From: Isoetes taiwanensis
Taxonomy: Eukaryota > Streptophyta > Lycopodiopsida > Isoetales > Isoetaceae
DNA length: 64,000 nt
Assembly: GCA_021234155.1 (NCBI GenBank)
Contig: JAJEKV010000021.1
Location: 11,213,523 to 11,277,522, forward strand
Direction: 5' to 3'
Position numbers and translations under genes: made by a program. The notes under the pieces were generated by a model, which had not been told where the DNA came from, did not search any database, and saw nothing but the letters and a program-made list of their open reading frames with translations. Positions 11,118 through 22,990 of this stretch are shown here, in pieces; position 1 is the stretch's first letter, and each line of letters opens with the position of its first letter.

Positions 11118-11229
11118 AAGAGGATATAAAAGAAATGGAGATGATTCGGAAACATATATGATAAAAAACGGAGGATATAAAAGAAATGACGATTTGGGAA
11201 GATATAGGAAAAACAGAGGATATAAAAGC
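11118..11229 (+). repeat. Direct repeats of about 48 bp containing TATAAAAG
   Basis: GGATATAAAAG occurs three times at spacings of about 46-49 bases with related sequence between (AAATGGAGATGATTCGG / AAATGACGATTTGGG). A degenerate minisatellite inside the foldback. Confidence 0.55.
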
Positions 11230-11303
11230 GGCAAGATGCCATCGCCAAACCTCTGCCAAGAAGAAAAAATTACAAAAAACAAATGCTCCCACTTTCCATG
11301 TTG

Positions 11304-11420
11304 TGCTGGCATGCCACCTGGTCCCACATTCTGGTGGGACCGGTGACCCGTTCTAGACTACCGCCGGTCACGGGGCCCACTGGTCCACACCAAAATGTTG
11401 TCCTAGATGGCATGCCAGCA
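11304..11420. repeat. 117-nt hairpin with about 50-bp arms
   Basis: TGCTGGCATGCCA (11304-11316) pairs exactly with TGGCATGCCAGCA (11408-11420). Inside, CATTCTGGTG / CACCAAAATG and GGTGACC / GGTCAC also face each other. GC-rich in an AT-rich setting. It could be a MITE or a structured transcript. Confidence 0.65.
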
Positions 11421-11514
11421 TACAATAATATCAATACGTATGCAAAAAAAAAAAAATGGGAAATTGATTTCATCGTCAATGGATGTCTTACTTGTTTTTC
11501 ATAAAACTAACTAA

Positions 11515-14500
11515 GGGTACCTTCAGACCATGGGGTTAAATATGTTATGTTAAAAAAATTTAATTTAACAATCAACACACATGTTTTTTGTTAAGGAAAC
11601 TGTTAAAAAAGAGGGGTTAATTTATAACAATTTGTTAGCGCTAAATTAAGGTTTTAACAAGGTTTCACATTGCAGGTTGTTATGTTAAACATTAACAACT
11701 GATTAACAACATTGCAAGAATTGGACGAAAATTTATTGGATGCCCCGGTACGGTTTAGTCTTTATTCGGCGGCATCATCGCCTCCATCGCCGCCCCATCG
11801 CCAATCGACCAGCCAATACCAGGCCGACCGGCATTTCTTGGCACCCGAAGTACCCGGCATTTCTTCAGACCAGCATTTCTTCAGCATTTCTCTGGTATGC
11901 ATTCTCAGACCAGAAGTACCAGCATTTCGTCTTTAGTATTTCGTTTTTTATCATTCTTGGTCATTCTTCAGACCAGAAGTACCAGCATTTCGTTTTTTAG
12001 CATTCTTCAGACCAGAAGTACCAGAAGTACCAGCATTTCTTCAGACCAGCATTTCTTCAGCATTTCTCTGGTATGCATTCTTCAGACCAGCATTTCTTCA
12101 GCATTTCTCTGGTATGCATTTCTCTTTTGTGTTCTTTGTCTCTATCTTTTATACTGTCATCATCATCAGTTCATGTCCCATCAGCTCATATCCCATCAGT
12201 GTTGTGTTTATATGAAGATCTCTATCTATCTGTATATCGTTTTTTGGCTGGCACCTTCCACAGACAATGCTGTTTGTGGGTTTGGGAAACTCTTAAATTT
12301 TGAAGCTCCATAGCCTGGATAAGCATTGGAGTATAAGTTAGACTAACAACAAAAGCTAGTGCAAATTACTTCCTAGGTAGAATTGGTTCTCTCTCTCCTT
12401 TGATGTTATGTAGACATCTTTATCTGTCACTCATGCCCCCATGCTATCAACCAATAGATTGGTGATCAATATGCTGAGCCCAACTTTGTCTCTTACTGGT
12501 ACAAGCCCAAACATTAGTTTTTCGTCTAATTTTGCAAAGAAGCAGTTGCTCTATTGTGGCCACTTCACACCTTATGATTGAAGACGATCCTTCATCCTGA
12601 TCTACTCATCCAACTAACTGTTAATATTCATATTCTTATTAAGTGTTGTCTCAACCATTCAGCTGTGTAACCGTCTGTAGGTAAAAGTACATGCATGCAA
12701 CCATGCGACTATAGTTACAACAGGCTTTCGTTAGATGTGGAAGATGCATCTCTTCCTTGTTAGTCTCTTCTTATTGTATGCAGGAGCCATATGAATGGCC
12801 TAACGCAGGCCATATGCTAAGTCTTTCTTTTAGAAACTACATTGAGAAAGTTGTGGTGTCATTTGGAAGATGTTGGGTATCTTCATATCTGAACTATGTA
12901 TTTAGGATTGATGGCATTTTGATTGAAGGCATGTTGCTAGAATAAACTAGTGATATAGTAGGAATATCTGATAGGGAGTCTTTGGATTTGACTACATTTT
13001 GAATTTGGTGAACCTTAAAGCATTGTAAGTAGCCAACCTAGAAGAACTTATGACATTCTGTTGGCCATCTACCACATTGTAATGATTTTGCCATTTTCCT
13101 TTATTATATAATTATATCAGAATGCAGTGGAAAGATTGCCCAGTAATCCTTTTCCTCCATCACAGAATCCTGTACCAGCTGTGCAGTCTAGGTAACCAAA
13201 GTTTCTTTTTCTATTTTTTTTTTATTTCTTTGTTCACTTAGATAGCAATAAAATTGGAGGTCATTTATGCCCTTCTCATATTCTATTCTATTCATATAGA
13301 ATTGTTTCATGTTCTAGTGGGTTTTCAGGGGGTTTTCAACCATATTCTAAGCTAGAAGCACCCAATGGCTTTATGCTTCTCATGTAAATCCCATAATACT
13401 GTTTGCCAGCAGGTTAGCTAAGTATGCCTGGCTTAAATAGTCATTTACCTAAACAAGACCAGCATGCATTCATGAAAACTTGAGAATAATAATTGAAAGA
13501 GTACTGAGTTTATCACTAATTGCACAATGAACATTTTATGACTGTATGACCTTACATTCTACTTCTGTTTTAGTGGAAAAATAGAATACGCTCATGGTTC
13601 AGTCTGAATTTCATTCTTACTTTGGCAAATAGGTTTATCTAGCAGATGCTATGGTAGAAATTATGTGCCTTCGTGGCAATGCTTTCATCTGAAAAATGCT
13701 GCCTAATGTGCACTAATGCTGATCTTTCTGAATTTTCATCTGTATACAAGGAGGAAGAAATTAAATCGGAACATCCTTAAAAACCCTTGATATTTTTAGC
13801 TTTTCATTTTTAGCAATATGCTTGCCTGAATTAAATTGGATAGATTGGATGATTGATAAATTCATTGCTCAATGCTAGTAGTTCACCATTGTGCGTAAAG
13901 CAAAGACAAACTTCTAAAATCACCTGACCCTTTGTCTATTAGTTGGTTGCTTGGTATAGTGCTGCATGATCAGTATCTCTGAAGTAAAGGCCATTTGATT
14001 TGACACTGGGGCAGCAGACAAATAACAATTTCCAAGTGAAGACCATCTGATTTGAACATATATGGCACTGGGGCAGCAGAGACCTTCCCTCCGACCTTCC
14101 AATTCCGGGGCTCATTCCACTTTACGAAGGCAACAAACAAATTGAGAATAGGGCTATTGTAATTCAAAATCTTGAAAATGAGGTATCCCAGCTATGAGAT
14201 CTGTTCTGGAATTTGTATTATGTATACAATAGAATCTGTATCAAGTATTTACAAACGATCCAGTGAATGCAATCTTATGCTGGATATAAATGCTGGTTGT
14301 ACTGTGAATCGACCATTAACAGATTGTTCAGATTATGAAATGACCATTAACAGATTAATTTTTGTTTTGCAATGTGAAAAGCTTTTTAACAGCTCCAGTG
14401 CGAAAATATTTTTAACAAATTCTGTTATGTTAATAAATAACATAACAATCACATGTGTGAAAATCATTTTAACAGATTTCGTCATGTTAGGAATTAACAT

Positions 14501-14605
14501 AACAGCTAGTGTGAAAGCTCGATAAAAACAACCTTAATTTAGCATAACAAACAATTGGTTATCGTAAAATTTACTTTAATTTAACCCCATGGTGTGTACG
14601 TACCC
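11515..14605. mobile_element. PIF/Harbinger-like element, 3.1 kb, TAA target duplication
   Basis: The left end GGGTACCTTCAGACCATGGG and the inverted right end (GGGTACGTACACACCATGGG) form terminal repeats of about 27 bases with three mismatches. Both are flanked by TAA (11512-11514 and 14606-14608), the three-base duplication typical of PIF/Harbinger. Subterminal zones are rich in TGTTA/TAACA motifs, on the right as repeats like TTTTAACAG...GTTA...AACATAACA. I see no transposase, so it is non-autonomous. It carries a minisatellite (11862-12123) and an exon-like piece around 13132-13193 that reads ERLPSNPFPPSQNPVPAVQS and runs into a GT donor, perhaps captured host sequence. Confidence 0.75.
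11862..12123 (+). repeat. Composite minisatellite (CAGACCAG...CATTTCTTCAG)
   Basis: A block of about 40 bases (TTCAGACCAGCATTTCTTCAG followed by CATTTCTCTGGTATGCATTC) appears three times, near 11873, 12049 and 12081. Variants with CAGACCAGAAGTACCAG lie between. Open frames across it are products of the repeat and not genes. Confidence 0.8.
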
Positions 14606-14608
14606 TAA

Positions 14609-16654
14609 GAGCTACAAACAAAATTAATCCAAGGCATCTAGCCTAGTTGGATCCGGTATGGCAAAAAGCCTCCACCATGATATAGCATTATGGCGAATGT
14701 TTTTGTCACGAAGCTAGAGAAGGAGAGTGAGATATCTCAACAAAGACCATGTATAATTCAACAAATGATATCTTAAAAAAAAAAAGTTCAAATGAAGCTT
14801 TTGAACATGTTGCCATCTACGTAGAAATTTAAAAGCATTGGCAAAGAAAAGACTTAGGGTTTCTTGAATCTGCCACACCGGCGATGGCACCGCAAGGCGG
14901 ATAGGAGCGAGGAGCTATAGCGATGAGTCTTCAAAAATGGTGGTACATAATTTTAAGGATCTTGCTAATTCTAGTTAGACCTTGTTGTGTGTTTCTATGC
15001 CGTGTTGAATCGTTCTGCATATAGACTTAGTGCTTGCCATGGAAGATCTGGAGCCATAATTTTCTTCATTTACAGTTAAAATTTAGAGAAATAGTTTTGC
15101 GGATCCCTTGTTTCTGGCCCAGAGTCATTACAGACTGAGGGAAGCTTCCATTATAATGTCCTCCATTGATTTATGAATCATGTATAAGATGCCGCCATCT
15201 ATTCGGCATCTCACACCCTCTGCTTCTTCTTCTTCTTTGTCTGAAGCAGAGATTTAATAGAGTGAGTGAAGGCACATTCCATTTTATTACAGAAGTAGGT
15301 CCTCCTTTTGCATTGTTTTTTCCTATAGGTTTGGTATTGGAGGGTTTTCCATTCCTATTGCATCTTGCTTTCTGATTAACATGTCTGAAGCACTTGATTA
15401 AGTATTTTAGATCTGAAATTATTGAGCATGCTCATTTAGGACTATCATTTTGGAATACTTGAAATCATATTCAGTACTTGAAATCATATTCAGTAAAATG
15501 CTTTAGAGCTCTGCAGATTGGCAGTACTAATGACTAGACGACTGTTGCTTGGAAGGACCCAATGCATAGCAAGAGGCAAGCATGTCTTTTTTGTTATCAT
15601 AGAGTAATGACTGTTATTGTGAAAGTTGGTCATAGTTGCAGTATTTGAAATGAAATTCCGAAAATAATGCTTTAGAGTACTACAAATTTATGGCTATCTA
15701 TACAAAGAAATAGATTGGTAGGAAATTAATTTTATTTACAAAATATGGTGTGCACTAAGACAAATGCATTCAATATTCTGTGCAATGTTCGCAGGTCGTA
15801 GAGAGCAAGAATTGGAGATGGACATCTCCCACTCTTATGCGCAATTTGTACAATAGTTAATCCAAAAGTTTATGTATTGGGCAGAAACACATACAAGTAC
15901 CAAGCACTCCAGCAACAAATGCGCTAATACTTGGAATTAGCATTAGGTAAGATACAAATGTCTTGGACTTGCATTTGGATTTGGTCTGTGCAATATTTGT
16001 GGCTTTGGAGATGGTTTCAATGTTCCTTGCAACAATATTTTATTGATATCAGGAATTGAGAGCAAATCCGTTTAGGCCTCTGCCAAGTTCTTATTTCTGC
16101 TGCAAGGAATGCAAAGGTAGAATTATCTAATGATCCTGATTTACTATATAGAAGAACACAAAGTGATACGACCTCTCATAAATACTGGTGCACAGAGTCT
16201 CTCAAGTATGAGGAATATAAAATGAGAACTGCGAACTTGCTAATTCATGATTGATATTGCAAGTAAACCAAGACCTTTTTGCTTTGTTGAACTGTAGTTG
16301 AGACTTACAAGGGCATGTATCTTTGCACAGTTAGTCAAGTAGAAGAAGTAAAAACAATCTTCAGCATTCTACCCATGTGCATAATATTTGTTTTATATGG
16401 AATAGTCCACAGCAGTGTATTCTCTCTTCATCATATACAATAGATCTAAAGAGGGAAACATCAAAGGTCTTTGATCTGACCATTGCTCCTTTGTAGTCTT
16501 TTAAATAATTGTGTTGGCTTATTTAGGTTGCTATTTATATCCATTTGACTAAGTGGGGATAATGGTTTAACAAAGGTTCGAATCCTTGGAGCTCCTTTAG
16601 TTTATTTGCAATACGAAAAATACCAATTATGTATTGGCAAAATCTTCAATAAAA
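14609..16654. other. Intergenic, no gene seen
   Basis: No recognisable coding unit. An open stretch at 15166-15375 has no domain. A 19-base phrase (ACTTGAAATCATATTCAGT) is repeated in tandem near 15458-15496. Otherwise featureless between the PIF-like element and the second TGAC array. Confidence 0.5.
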
Positions 16655-16970
16655 TGACCATTATCCAAACTAATGCATTGACTAATTAACTCATTAATAC
16701 AATGACTAATCTTCTGACTACTGTTTTGACTAACAAACTGACAAACTATCTGACGAACACAGTGACGAATTGTCTGACTAGTTTAATGACTAAATTTTTG
16801 ACTATTCATCTGACGATACATCTGAGTAATGGTCTGATTAATCACCTGACGATTATTCTGACGCCAAATCGTCAGATAAAACTCGTCAATAGAATCGTCA
16901 GGAATAACATCCTGGGCAGTTGTCTATCTTATGAAGACATTCTGACGATTTCTCTGACGTTTAGTAGTCA
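16655..16970 (+). repeat. Array 2 of 12-bp-period TGAC repeats
   Basis: About 22 units with a strict period of 12 through most of the array (TGACTAATCTTC, TGACTACTGTTT, TGACTAACAAAC and so on), then three units in inverse orientation (CGTCA, 16869-16900), then TGAC units again. Read as protein it gives a meaningless four-residue LTNx repeat. Just beyond it TAGTG (16979-16983) reads on the other strand as CACTAAAAGAGAATG, which is like a CACTA terminus. Confidence 0.82.
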
Positions 16971-16983
16971 TTCTCTTTTAGTG

Positions 16984-18254
16984 GGAATTGCATAGGGTGC
17001 CTAAATTTTAATAGGGTCGCAAGGTAATTGCACCAATCCTTTAGTGCCTTATGCTACTTTTGTTATGTAAATATCAACCCTGTCTCTTCACAATTAACTT
17101 ATTATTTTCTCAGGTTATCATATCAACTTCAACTTTTGATCAGTTTCAAATGTTGTTGCCTTCGGACCCCATCATAATGATATGGGTGCATTAAATCATC
17201 TAGATCCCATAGTGTTCGAATCTTTTTTAACAACCGCCATAGGATTATCCATTTTTTTTGTTTAAGGTCATAATCAATAAGAGGTGTATATCTCAAGTCA
17301 ATGGATCCTCGTCCCTTTATTTAGGAGTTCAGCATGGATTCCCCATGGGAAACGTAATTCTAAGCATATATGGACTGCTGGTCTATATGCTCTCTTCCAC
17401 CTTGTCTTAATTCTTATTGAGACTTGGAATTGCTATCTATTGCCCTCGTGTTGCTTACACCTAATGGTATAATTGGCAAAGTCGTCGTCGCTCTCTTCTT
17501 CCATTATTAGAAGGGATATTTCCTACATCCCGCTATTCTCTCACCCAATTGATACTTCTCAGCTTATAACACTGATTTAATTCATTTGTATCCAGAACCT
17601 TTGGAGAGTTTAACGTTCCATTATCTGCTATTTCAATTCTTTTGGAACCATGCGTGGGATGTTTTTGAATGTAACATCAACACATATGCTAGAGTTACTC
17701 TGGCTATTTCCCTGACTTAAACTCTTCCATGTCCTTTAGTAAGCTGTACCTACCAAAAATAGTCAACTCCAAATAATGGAGATAACTTGAATCCTTATCT
17801 CTGGTAGATTATACCTAAGCCAATCTCTTCGTATACACACATATCATTAAGTGCTCATTTCTAAACCTTGTCAAGTGACATTCCACTTGTCTTGCACGAA
17901 TTCTCTACTACCCTCATGTAAGGCATAATCTGAATGTCACAGTCGGCATCTTTTCTATTATCACTAATGTAGTATTTGATACTACTTAGTCTCTCCAACA
18001 TTCACGACCGTTACATTGTTATTATGACATACAGTAATATGTGTGGGCCATTCCTAAGTCTACAATCATATGTAGTTGTTTGACATAGCCACACAACTAT
18101 GCTCATAGTTGTAGGCCATGTGATAGGATCCCACACAACCTCAAGTATTATACATGTGTTTTACCACGTATAGTGTTGTTTTCGCCTCATAATCTCGTAG
18201 ATGATGTTATCCACCAGAAAGTCAACCTCTTGTTACTTCAAATGTATCTCACAG
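16984..18254. other. Intergenic, no gene seen
   Basis: Stops in all frames and no recognisable domain. CAAGTG-ACATTC-CACTTG near 17874 is a short hairpin, and TCTCTACTACCC near 17892 resembles a Helitron 5' terminus but lacks the expected preceding A. Confidence 0.5.
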
Positions 18255-18846
18255 AAGATTTGTTGCTGCACTAAAGGCATGTGGCGCTGTTGCAGCCCTG
18301 GAAAATGGAAAGACTACCCGTAGTGGTATTTGCAGGTGTGGACTACAGAGTGATCCAGTTGTAGCAAATTCTCATGTGGATTTTTATGCTAAATGTGGAT
18401 CTGTGGTTGACACTCACAAGGTATTTCAATCCAATCACTAAAGAGGATATTATGACATGGAACATACTGATAGCAGGATATAGCCGCGTAGGAACATCAT
18501 CTTTGTGTTTGATCTATTCGATAGAATGCAGGATGAAGGCATACATCCAAAGAGCATCACCTTTACCTCCTTACTTACCATGTGCAGCCATGTTGGTCTG
18601 GTAGAGAAAAGAAAGGAGTATTTCCAGCTCATGTATTCAAAGTATGGGGTCAATCCTGATATTGACCACTACTATTCATGATGCAGTGATATGGTTTACT
18701 ATCTTAGGTGCATGCCAGAAGTGGAAGAATGTAGTGCTCGGAAGGCTTGCCTTTGAGTCTTTTTGGTGTTGTATGCAAATCAGCCTGCAGCTTATGCATT
18801 GATGGCAAACGCCTACGCGCACTCTAATACAGGTCTGCACATGTAA
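18255..18846 (+). pseudogene. PPR protein C-terminal part (PLS class with E motif), broken
   Basis: PLS-class PPR proteins bind organellar RNA, mostly for C-to-U editing. The first frame reads RFVAALKACGAVAALENGK, then DPVVANSHVDFYAKCGSV and HKVFQS before a stop. A second frame gives EDIMTWNILIAGYSRVG. A third gives VFDLFDRMQDEGIHPKSITF, SLLTMCSHVGLVE and YSKYGVNPDIDHYY. The end carries an E motif (LGACQKWKNVVLGRLAFES, AAYALMANAYAHSNT). The order is that of a real gene end, broken by at least three frame changes and several stops. No DYW domain follows before the frame ends at 18846. Confidence 0.85.
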
Positions 18847-20089
18847 TATCATTCCCAAAATTATTTTGCTTAAGTTTACTAGAATGCTGTTACTTTACCC
18901 CTGACTCTTTGCTGTGTGAATAGAAAGCTAAGAATCCCATTCTAACTCATCGATTGCCTATGGACGATGTGCCTTTGTGTTCAATGGAAACGACCTCCTT
19001 CCTTAGGGTTTGTGCTACAAAAATCCTTGCTTATATCAAGATGTTTGCATTGGAGAGCTGGAGAAATCGCTGGAGCTATCGAGGTGTGCTTGGAGACGGT
19101 GCAGGTTTCAATTTTTCTTTTCTCCAGTCCATTGTTGTTTGCTAGCGCAGCAGGTAGCATTCTAACAGCCTACATCCCTTGCATCTTTTCTGTTTTCTCA
19201 GCTTATATGTGATCTAGATTGTAAAACGATTGATCTGCAGAGGTTTTGCAGCGACAGGCTTTGCCTATTTCTGAGATCTTGCACATCTGCTGATGCAGCC
19301 ATCATTTTTTGGGAAAAATCGCGTGAGGTTTTCCATGTCCATTCAGTCAGTATTTCTGTGTTTCTATGCCTTGGAATTGCCAGATTTAGCTCTGAATCTC
19401 TGGTACATCAGTTTGCTTTCTTCTCTAGACTTGAAGATTTGCTCCCTTCGAGCAACAGATCAGTGGGTCTTGGGACTCCAAGTCGGCCTTGAAATCGCCT
19501 TGATCTTTGAATCGGCAGACTAGGTAGACACCCCTATTGTATTTGTTTTTATGCATTGAAGTTCCATCTTTTTCTTACCAAAATGTGCATTTGAGAGGGA
19601 TAGAGGAGTAGAAAAAGCTCTAATTTGGATAAGGGCAAAAATTGGCCAGAGCAGGTATTCTAAATTTCCAATATGTGTATTGAGGTTTTTGCATGCACCG
19701 TTACAAGAAAGAACTATTCTTTCACTAAAATGCAGATTACAGTCTGTCTCTGTCTATTGCAGATGCCAAAACAGAAGTGGATAAGCCATAGGAAGAAATA
19801 TGATGGTTCAAACTAATGTTCTGAAGCCCCATTCTTAGTTATCTGCACATTGTCGATCATTTTGTTCATGGCCTTTGAAGACTCTTAAAGGTAACTCAAA
19901 TCTTTTTGTGGACATTTGCAAGATTATGCTAGATTTTCTATTTGCTAGAAAGTTATTATTGATCATTCCTAGCTGCTATTTGTGCAAGTACAAATGGCGC
20001 AAATAAATGGTGTCAAGGCATAACGTTTTAGAGATTCAATGCTAATTCTAATTGTGTTCATTGTAGGTTCTCGAAAAAACCATTTGTTG
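18847..20089. other. Intergenic, no gene seen
   Basis: Open frames of 60-80 codons occur around 18954-19212 and 19293-19523, but I recognise no domain in them. Confidence 0.45.
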
Positions 20090-20330
20090 TAAGTGGACAA
20101 ACAAACTCCAGCAAATGTTTGTATGCGGGGATTGGAGCTTCATCCACCTAGAGAAGAATGGAACAAACACAATATTTCTGGGGGTTTTTGGTGTGGTCTT
20201 CTTAATAAGTGGAGAAAAACTTTTTTACCTGGCATGATTGCAGCATATGCTAAGCATAGTCTTACCAAGGAATCCTCGAGACTATTTTATGAAACTTAGC
20301 ATGATGACACAATTCAAATAAAATGACTGT
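20090..20330 (+). pseudogene. PPR fragment
   Basis: The clearest part is MIAAYAKHSLTKESSRLFYE (about 20234-20296), a typical PPR helix pair, followed by a stop where the next motif should begin and then HDDTI in frame. Upstream sequence (CGDWSFIHLEKNG, MRGLELHPPREEWNKHN) is less clear. A single degenerate motif is left of a longer protein. Confidence 0.6.
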
Positions 20331-21132
20331 CCTTACCATACTTTCTACATGCAACCATTGTGGGCCATGGAACAATTCGTCATTGTTGTGCTCTTTTGTT
20401 ATTCTTACTAAAGAAGAGCTTATCTAGATTTAGAGGAACCTGTAAGAGCCATTTAAGAGCAAAAGGGATATTCCAATCTACTTCTATTGTTGCTGATCTA
20501 TGAATTAGCAATAGAAGGGGATTCTAGAGGCTTAAAAGGCCCATAAACTACTGGAAAAAAAAGGTGACTTGATTTTAAATTTTCTTTTTCTATATGGCAA
20601 CAAGAGGATATTTCCTTTGCTATATTGGAATGCACAGGTTAATATACTAAATATATATTGAAGACACTCTTAGCCGCTTACATGTTCTTCAGCATGGAAA
20701 CCCTCTCAGAGGGACTAGTTTCTCAGTACAGGAGAACCTCTCCCCTCTTCAATTGTGTAACCGTAAGAAGGAGCTTTGCAAGGTGAGGGCAGCCCGCCTG
20801 CAAAAGAAATGGGCAGTGTACAGGGGAGGCGCAGCAATTATTCTAGATCAATGGCCTTCCAATCCTTGGACTGGCTATGTCTAGATAATTTTAGAAGCAT
20901 AAATTTACCACTAGCATTAGCATTATCTTATCTTATTCTTGGTAGCCTTTTAATATTTGGTTATTGTGTTTGGTAATGGGGCCTAGTCCCCAGGTTTTAG
21001 ATGGGCTGTTGCCCTTGCATGTGCCGTCCCATAACCCAAAAATTCATCTTATCTTATCTTATCTTATTTGAACCCAAACCAAAATGTTTTTGCAAGCATA
21101 TGGCATTATTCGTTTTAACAACACCATCATAA
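20331..21132. other. Intergenic, no gene seen
   Basis: It contains (TCTTA)n-like runs (20921-20936 and 21047-21067) and no recognisable gene. Confidence 0.5.
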
Positions 21133-21306
21133 ATGCATCTATAATCTAGAAGCAACTATATAGTTAGTCAAAACTAGCTTCATGTATAGACATTGCAACC
21201 CAAAAAGACATGAAGTGACGTTTTATACCACAAACCTGACATGCATCTACAATGTAGAAGCAACTTTATAGCTGGTCCAAACTAGCTCTATGTATGGACA
21301 TTGCAA
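21133..21306 (+). repeat. Direct repeat, two 66-bp copies 108 bp apart
   Basis: 21133-21198 and 21241-21306 match at most positions: ATGCATCTAYAATSTAGAAG, then ACTAGCTYYATGTATRGACA. A local tandem duplication in non-coding DNA. Confidence 0.85.
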
Positions 21307-22212
21307 AAGAAATGTGAAGTGAAAATATCAGACAATCCTATATTAGGAAAGGGAGAGCCCACCAAAGGTGGGCATTTTTTTATTTAAAATATAATAAACT
21401 ACAATATCATAGAGTGCCTCACTTTACAAAAATAAGAATTATAGAGCAAGCATATTTTGAGCACGCTTTTCTCATTGCTGCCCAAAATATTTATAGGCTC
21501 TCAACTTACACCCAGCAACAACGATGGACATCATTACTATAAGGTAAGATCGAAATGGCATTCTTCATAGCCATTAAAATTGTTTATCTATCTAAAATTA
21601 CATATTCGACACAACTCCCTTCGCAATAACCATAAGGTCTACTTTTGCCAAACAGTACAACTGTTCTGTCCCTCATATTCTAAATAGAAGCTGGCTACAA
21701 TACACTTTTTTTTAAATAATGGAATGGACCTACGTCACGTACAGCTTTGGCAGTTACCCTTTTATTTTACTGAGATCTTGGTTAAATTATGTGCTTTTAC
21801 CCAAACCTTTAATATTGTCATCCTAGGTTCTTTTAGAGAAACCATTTAAATAATTCCATCCTATAATATTGTCATTCTAGATTCCTTCATAGGAACCATG
21901 CACCATTGTTTCAAACACGACTCTAAATATACTTCTTACTCCCCACCTTTCATTAATCATATACAACATTTTGGCATTCATCATCCATTTTTAAGTATGT
22001 AAGATGAGACATTCACCATTGCACATAGTAGAGAGGTTGTTACAAGCTAGGTTTAGATGGATGCAATTGAATGGTCTCATTTCAACATCAATCATGCAAA
22101 CTAAACTTCACATCTTCACACTTTGCTCCATCTATAAACATGGCAAATATACAACATTTCATTCCACTTACAAACTCCATTACATCCACCAATGACACAC
22201 GTCCACGACTAA
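21307..22212. other. Probable Helitron interior or intergenic, no gene seen
   Basis: It contains GCCCACC-AAA-GGTGGGC (21357-21373), a perfect hairpin followed by seven T, and a repeated phrase (ATATTGTCATYCTAGRTTC near 21813 and 21868). No helicase or replication-initiator coding sequence is visible. Confidence 0.45.
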
Positions 22213-22242
22213 TGCCCGGCATCGCCGGGCACACGTTTCTAG
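22213..22242 (+). mobile_element. Helitron-like 3' terminus
   Basis: TGCCCGGC (22213-22220) and GCCGGGCA (22224-22231) form a perfect 8-bp stem with an ATC loop. Eleven bases later the sequence reaches CTAG (22239-22242) followed by T. A GC-rich hairpin about 7-12 bases before CTRR, with insertion before T, is the Helitron 3' signature. The matching 5' end (TC...) was not identified with confidence, so the element's extent is unknown. Confidence 0.6.
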
Positions 22243-22855
22243 TAGAGATATATTAACATTAGATAATTTGGTTATCGGGTGCCATTATATGCTAATTTTC
22301 ATTAATCTCTGTATGTTAGACTGGATTCTTGAAAGACGAGTTGTTTGTAAGATAATTGGATAGTTTGGCTTCTCTGGCTAGAAATAGTGCATAAAGGGTG
22401 TTTTGTTATAGCCAACTATTTCTGCCTTTATTTGCTTTGACACTATTAGACTTCATAGTATGAGCATGCACATTTTTTCGAATATCATATGCAAATCCAA
22501 ATCCGCATTTATATGCATGCTGTAAATCTAAACTGGCTTCAGTTATCCTATATCAATGCATCTAATATCTTATGCAAGCTATATTCAATATCTGGAAACG
22601 TCTCGGAAGGAAGAGTTTATTTATGAAGTGGATAAATTGACTTTTTGTTTTTTTGTACTTCTTAATGTGTGCTTACCTAAATGAGGTTTCGCTACACTGA
22701 GCAAATATACACTTTCATTCCTTTATTGTTTGCAAATATAGCTTGGTTATTATTGGCTCTACTACAAGGAATGCATTAGTGAAATTATACAAATAGGACT
22801 TAAAATACATATTTGTTGTAGTATTGAGTCATACGTACACAAAATATTGCTCTTT

Positions 22856-22990
22856 AGCTGAGGCAAGAAAAACCTTTAACAAAATGCCAGTTCATAATGG
22901 ACCATCCTAATCGCCACATATATTGAGGATGAGTCTCACCAGGAAGCATTTAGTTGGTTGGAGCAGATGCAACTTCGAGGTATATTTTTG
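22856..22990 (+). pseudogene. PPR fragment
   Basis: One frame reads AEARKTFNKMPVHNG. After a shift near 22905 the next gives IATYIEDESHQEAFSWLEQM then QLRG. Together these are the end of one PPR motif and the whole of the next. Nothing further is readable on either side. Confidence 0.65.

Larger units (their letters stand above)
10842..11304. repeat. 463-bp foldback element
   Basis: ACAACATGGAAAGTGGG (10842-10858) is perfectly inverted at 11288-11304. A third, direct copy of GGAAAGTGGG lies at 10923. The pair probably marks the termini of a small non-autonomous element or two nested ones. Confidence 0.55.
9995..11514. other. Intergenic with foldbacks, no gene seen
   Basis: No convincing gene. 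It contains a large foldback (10842-11304), a G-box/TATA pair (10893-10956), direct repeats around GAGGATATAAAAG (11118-11229) and a strong hairpin (11304-11420). Confidence 0.5.

Noticed and set aside
11712-12313. Several overlapping frames of up to 138 codons
   Set aside because: Generated by the minisatellite inside the PIF-like element.
16702-16995. 97-codon frame of LTNx repeats
   Set aside because: It is the translation of the 12-bp TGAC array, whose period preserves the frame.
17880-17910. TCTCTACTACCC as Helitron 5' end for the 22242 terminus
   Set aside because: The preceding base is T where A is expected, and nothing else links the two points.
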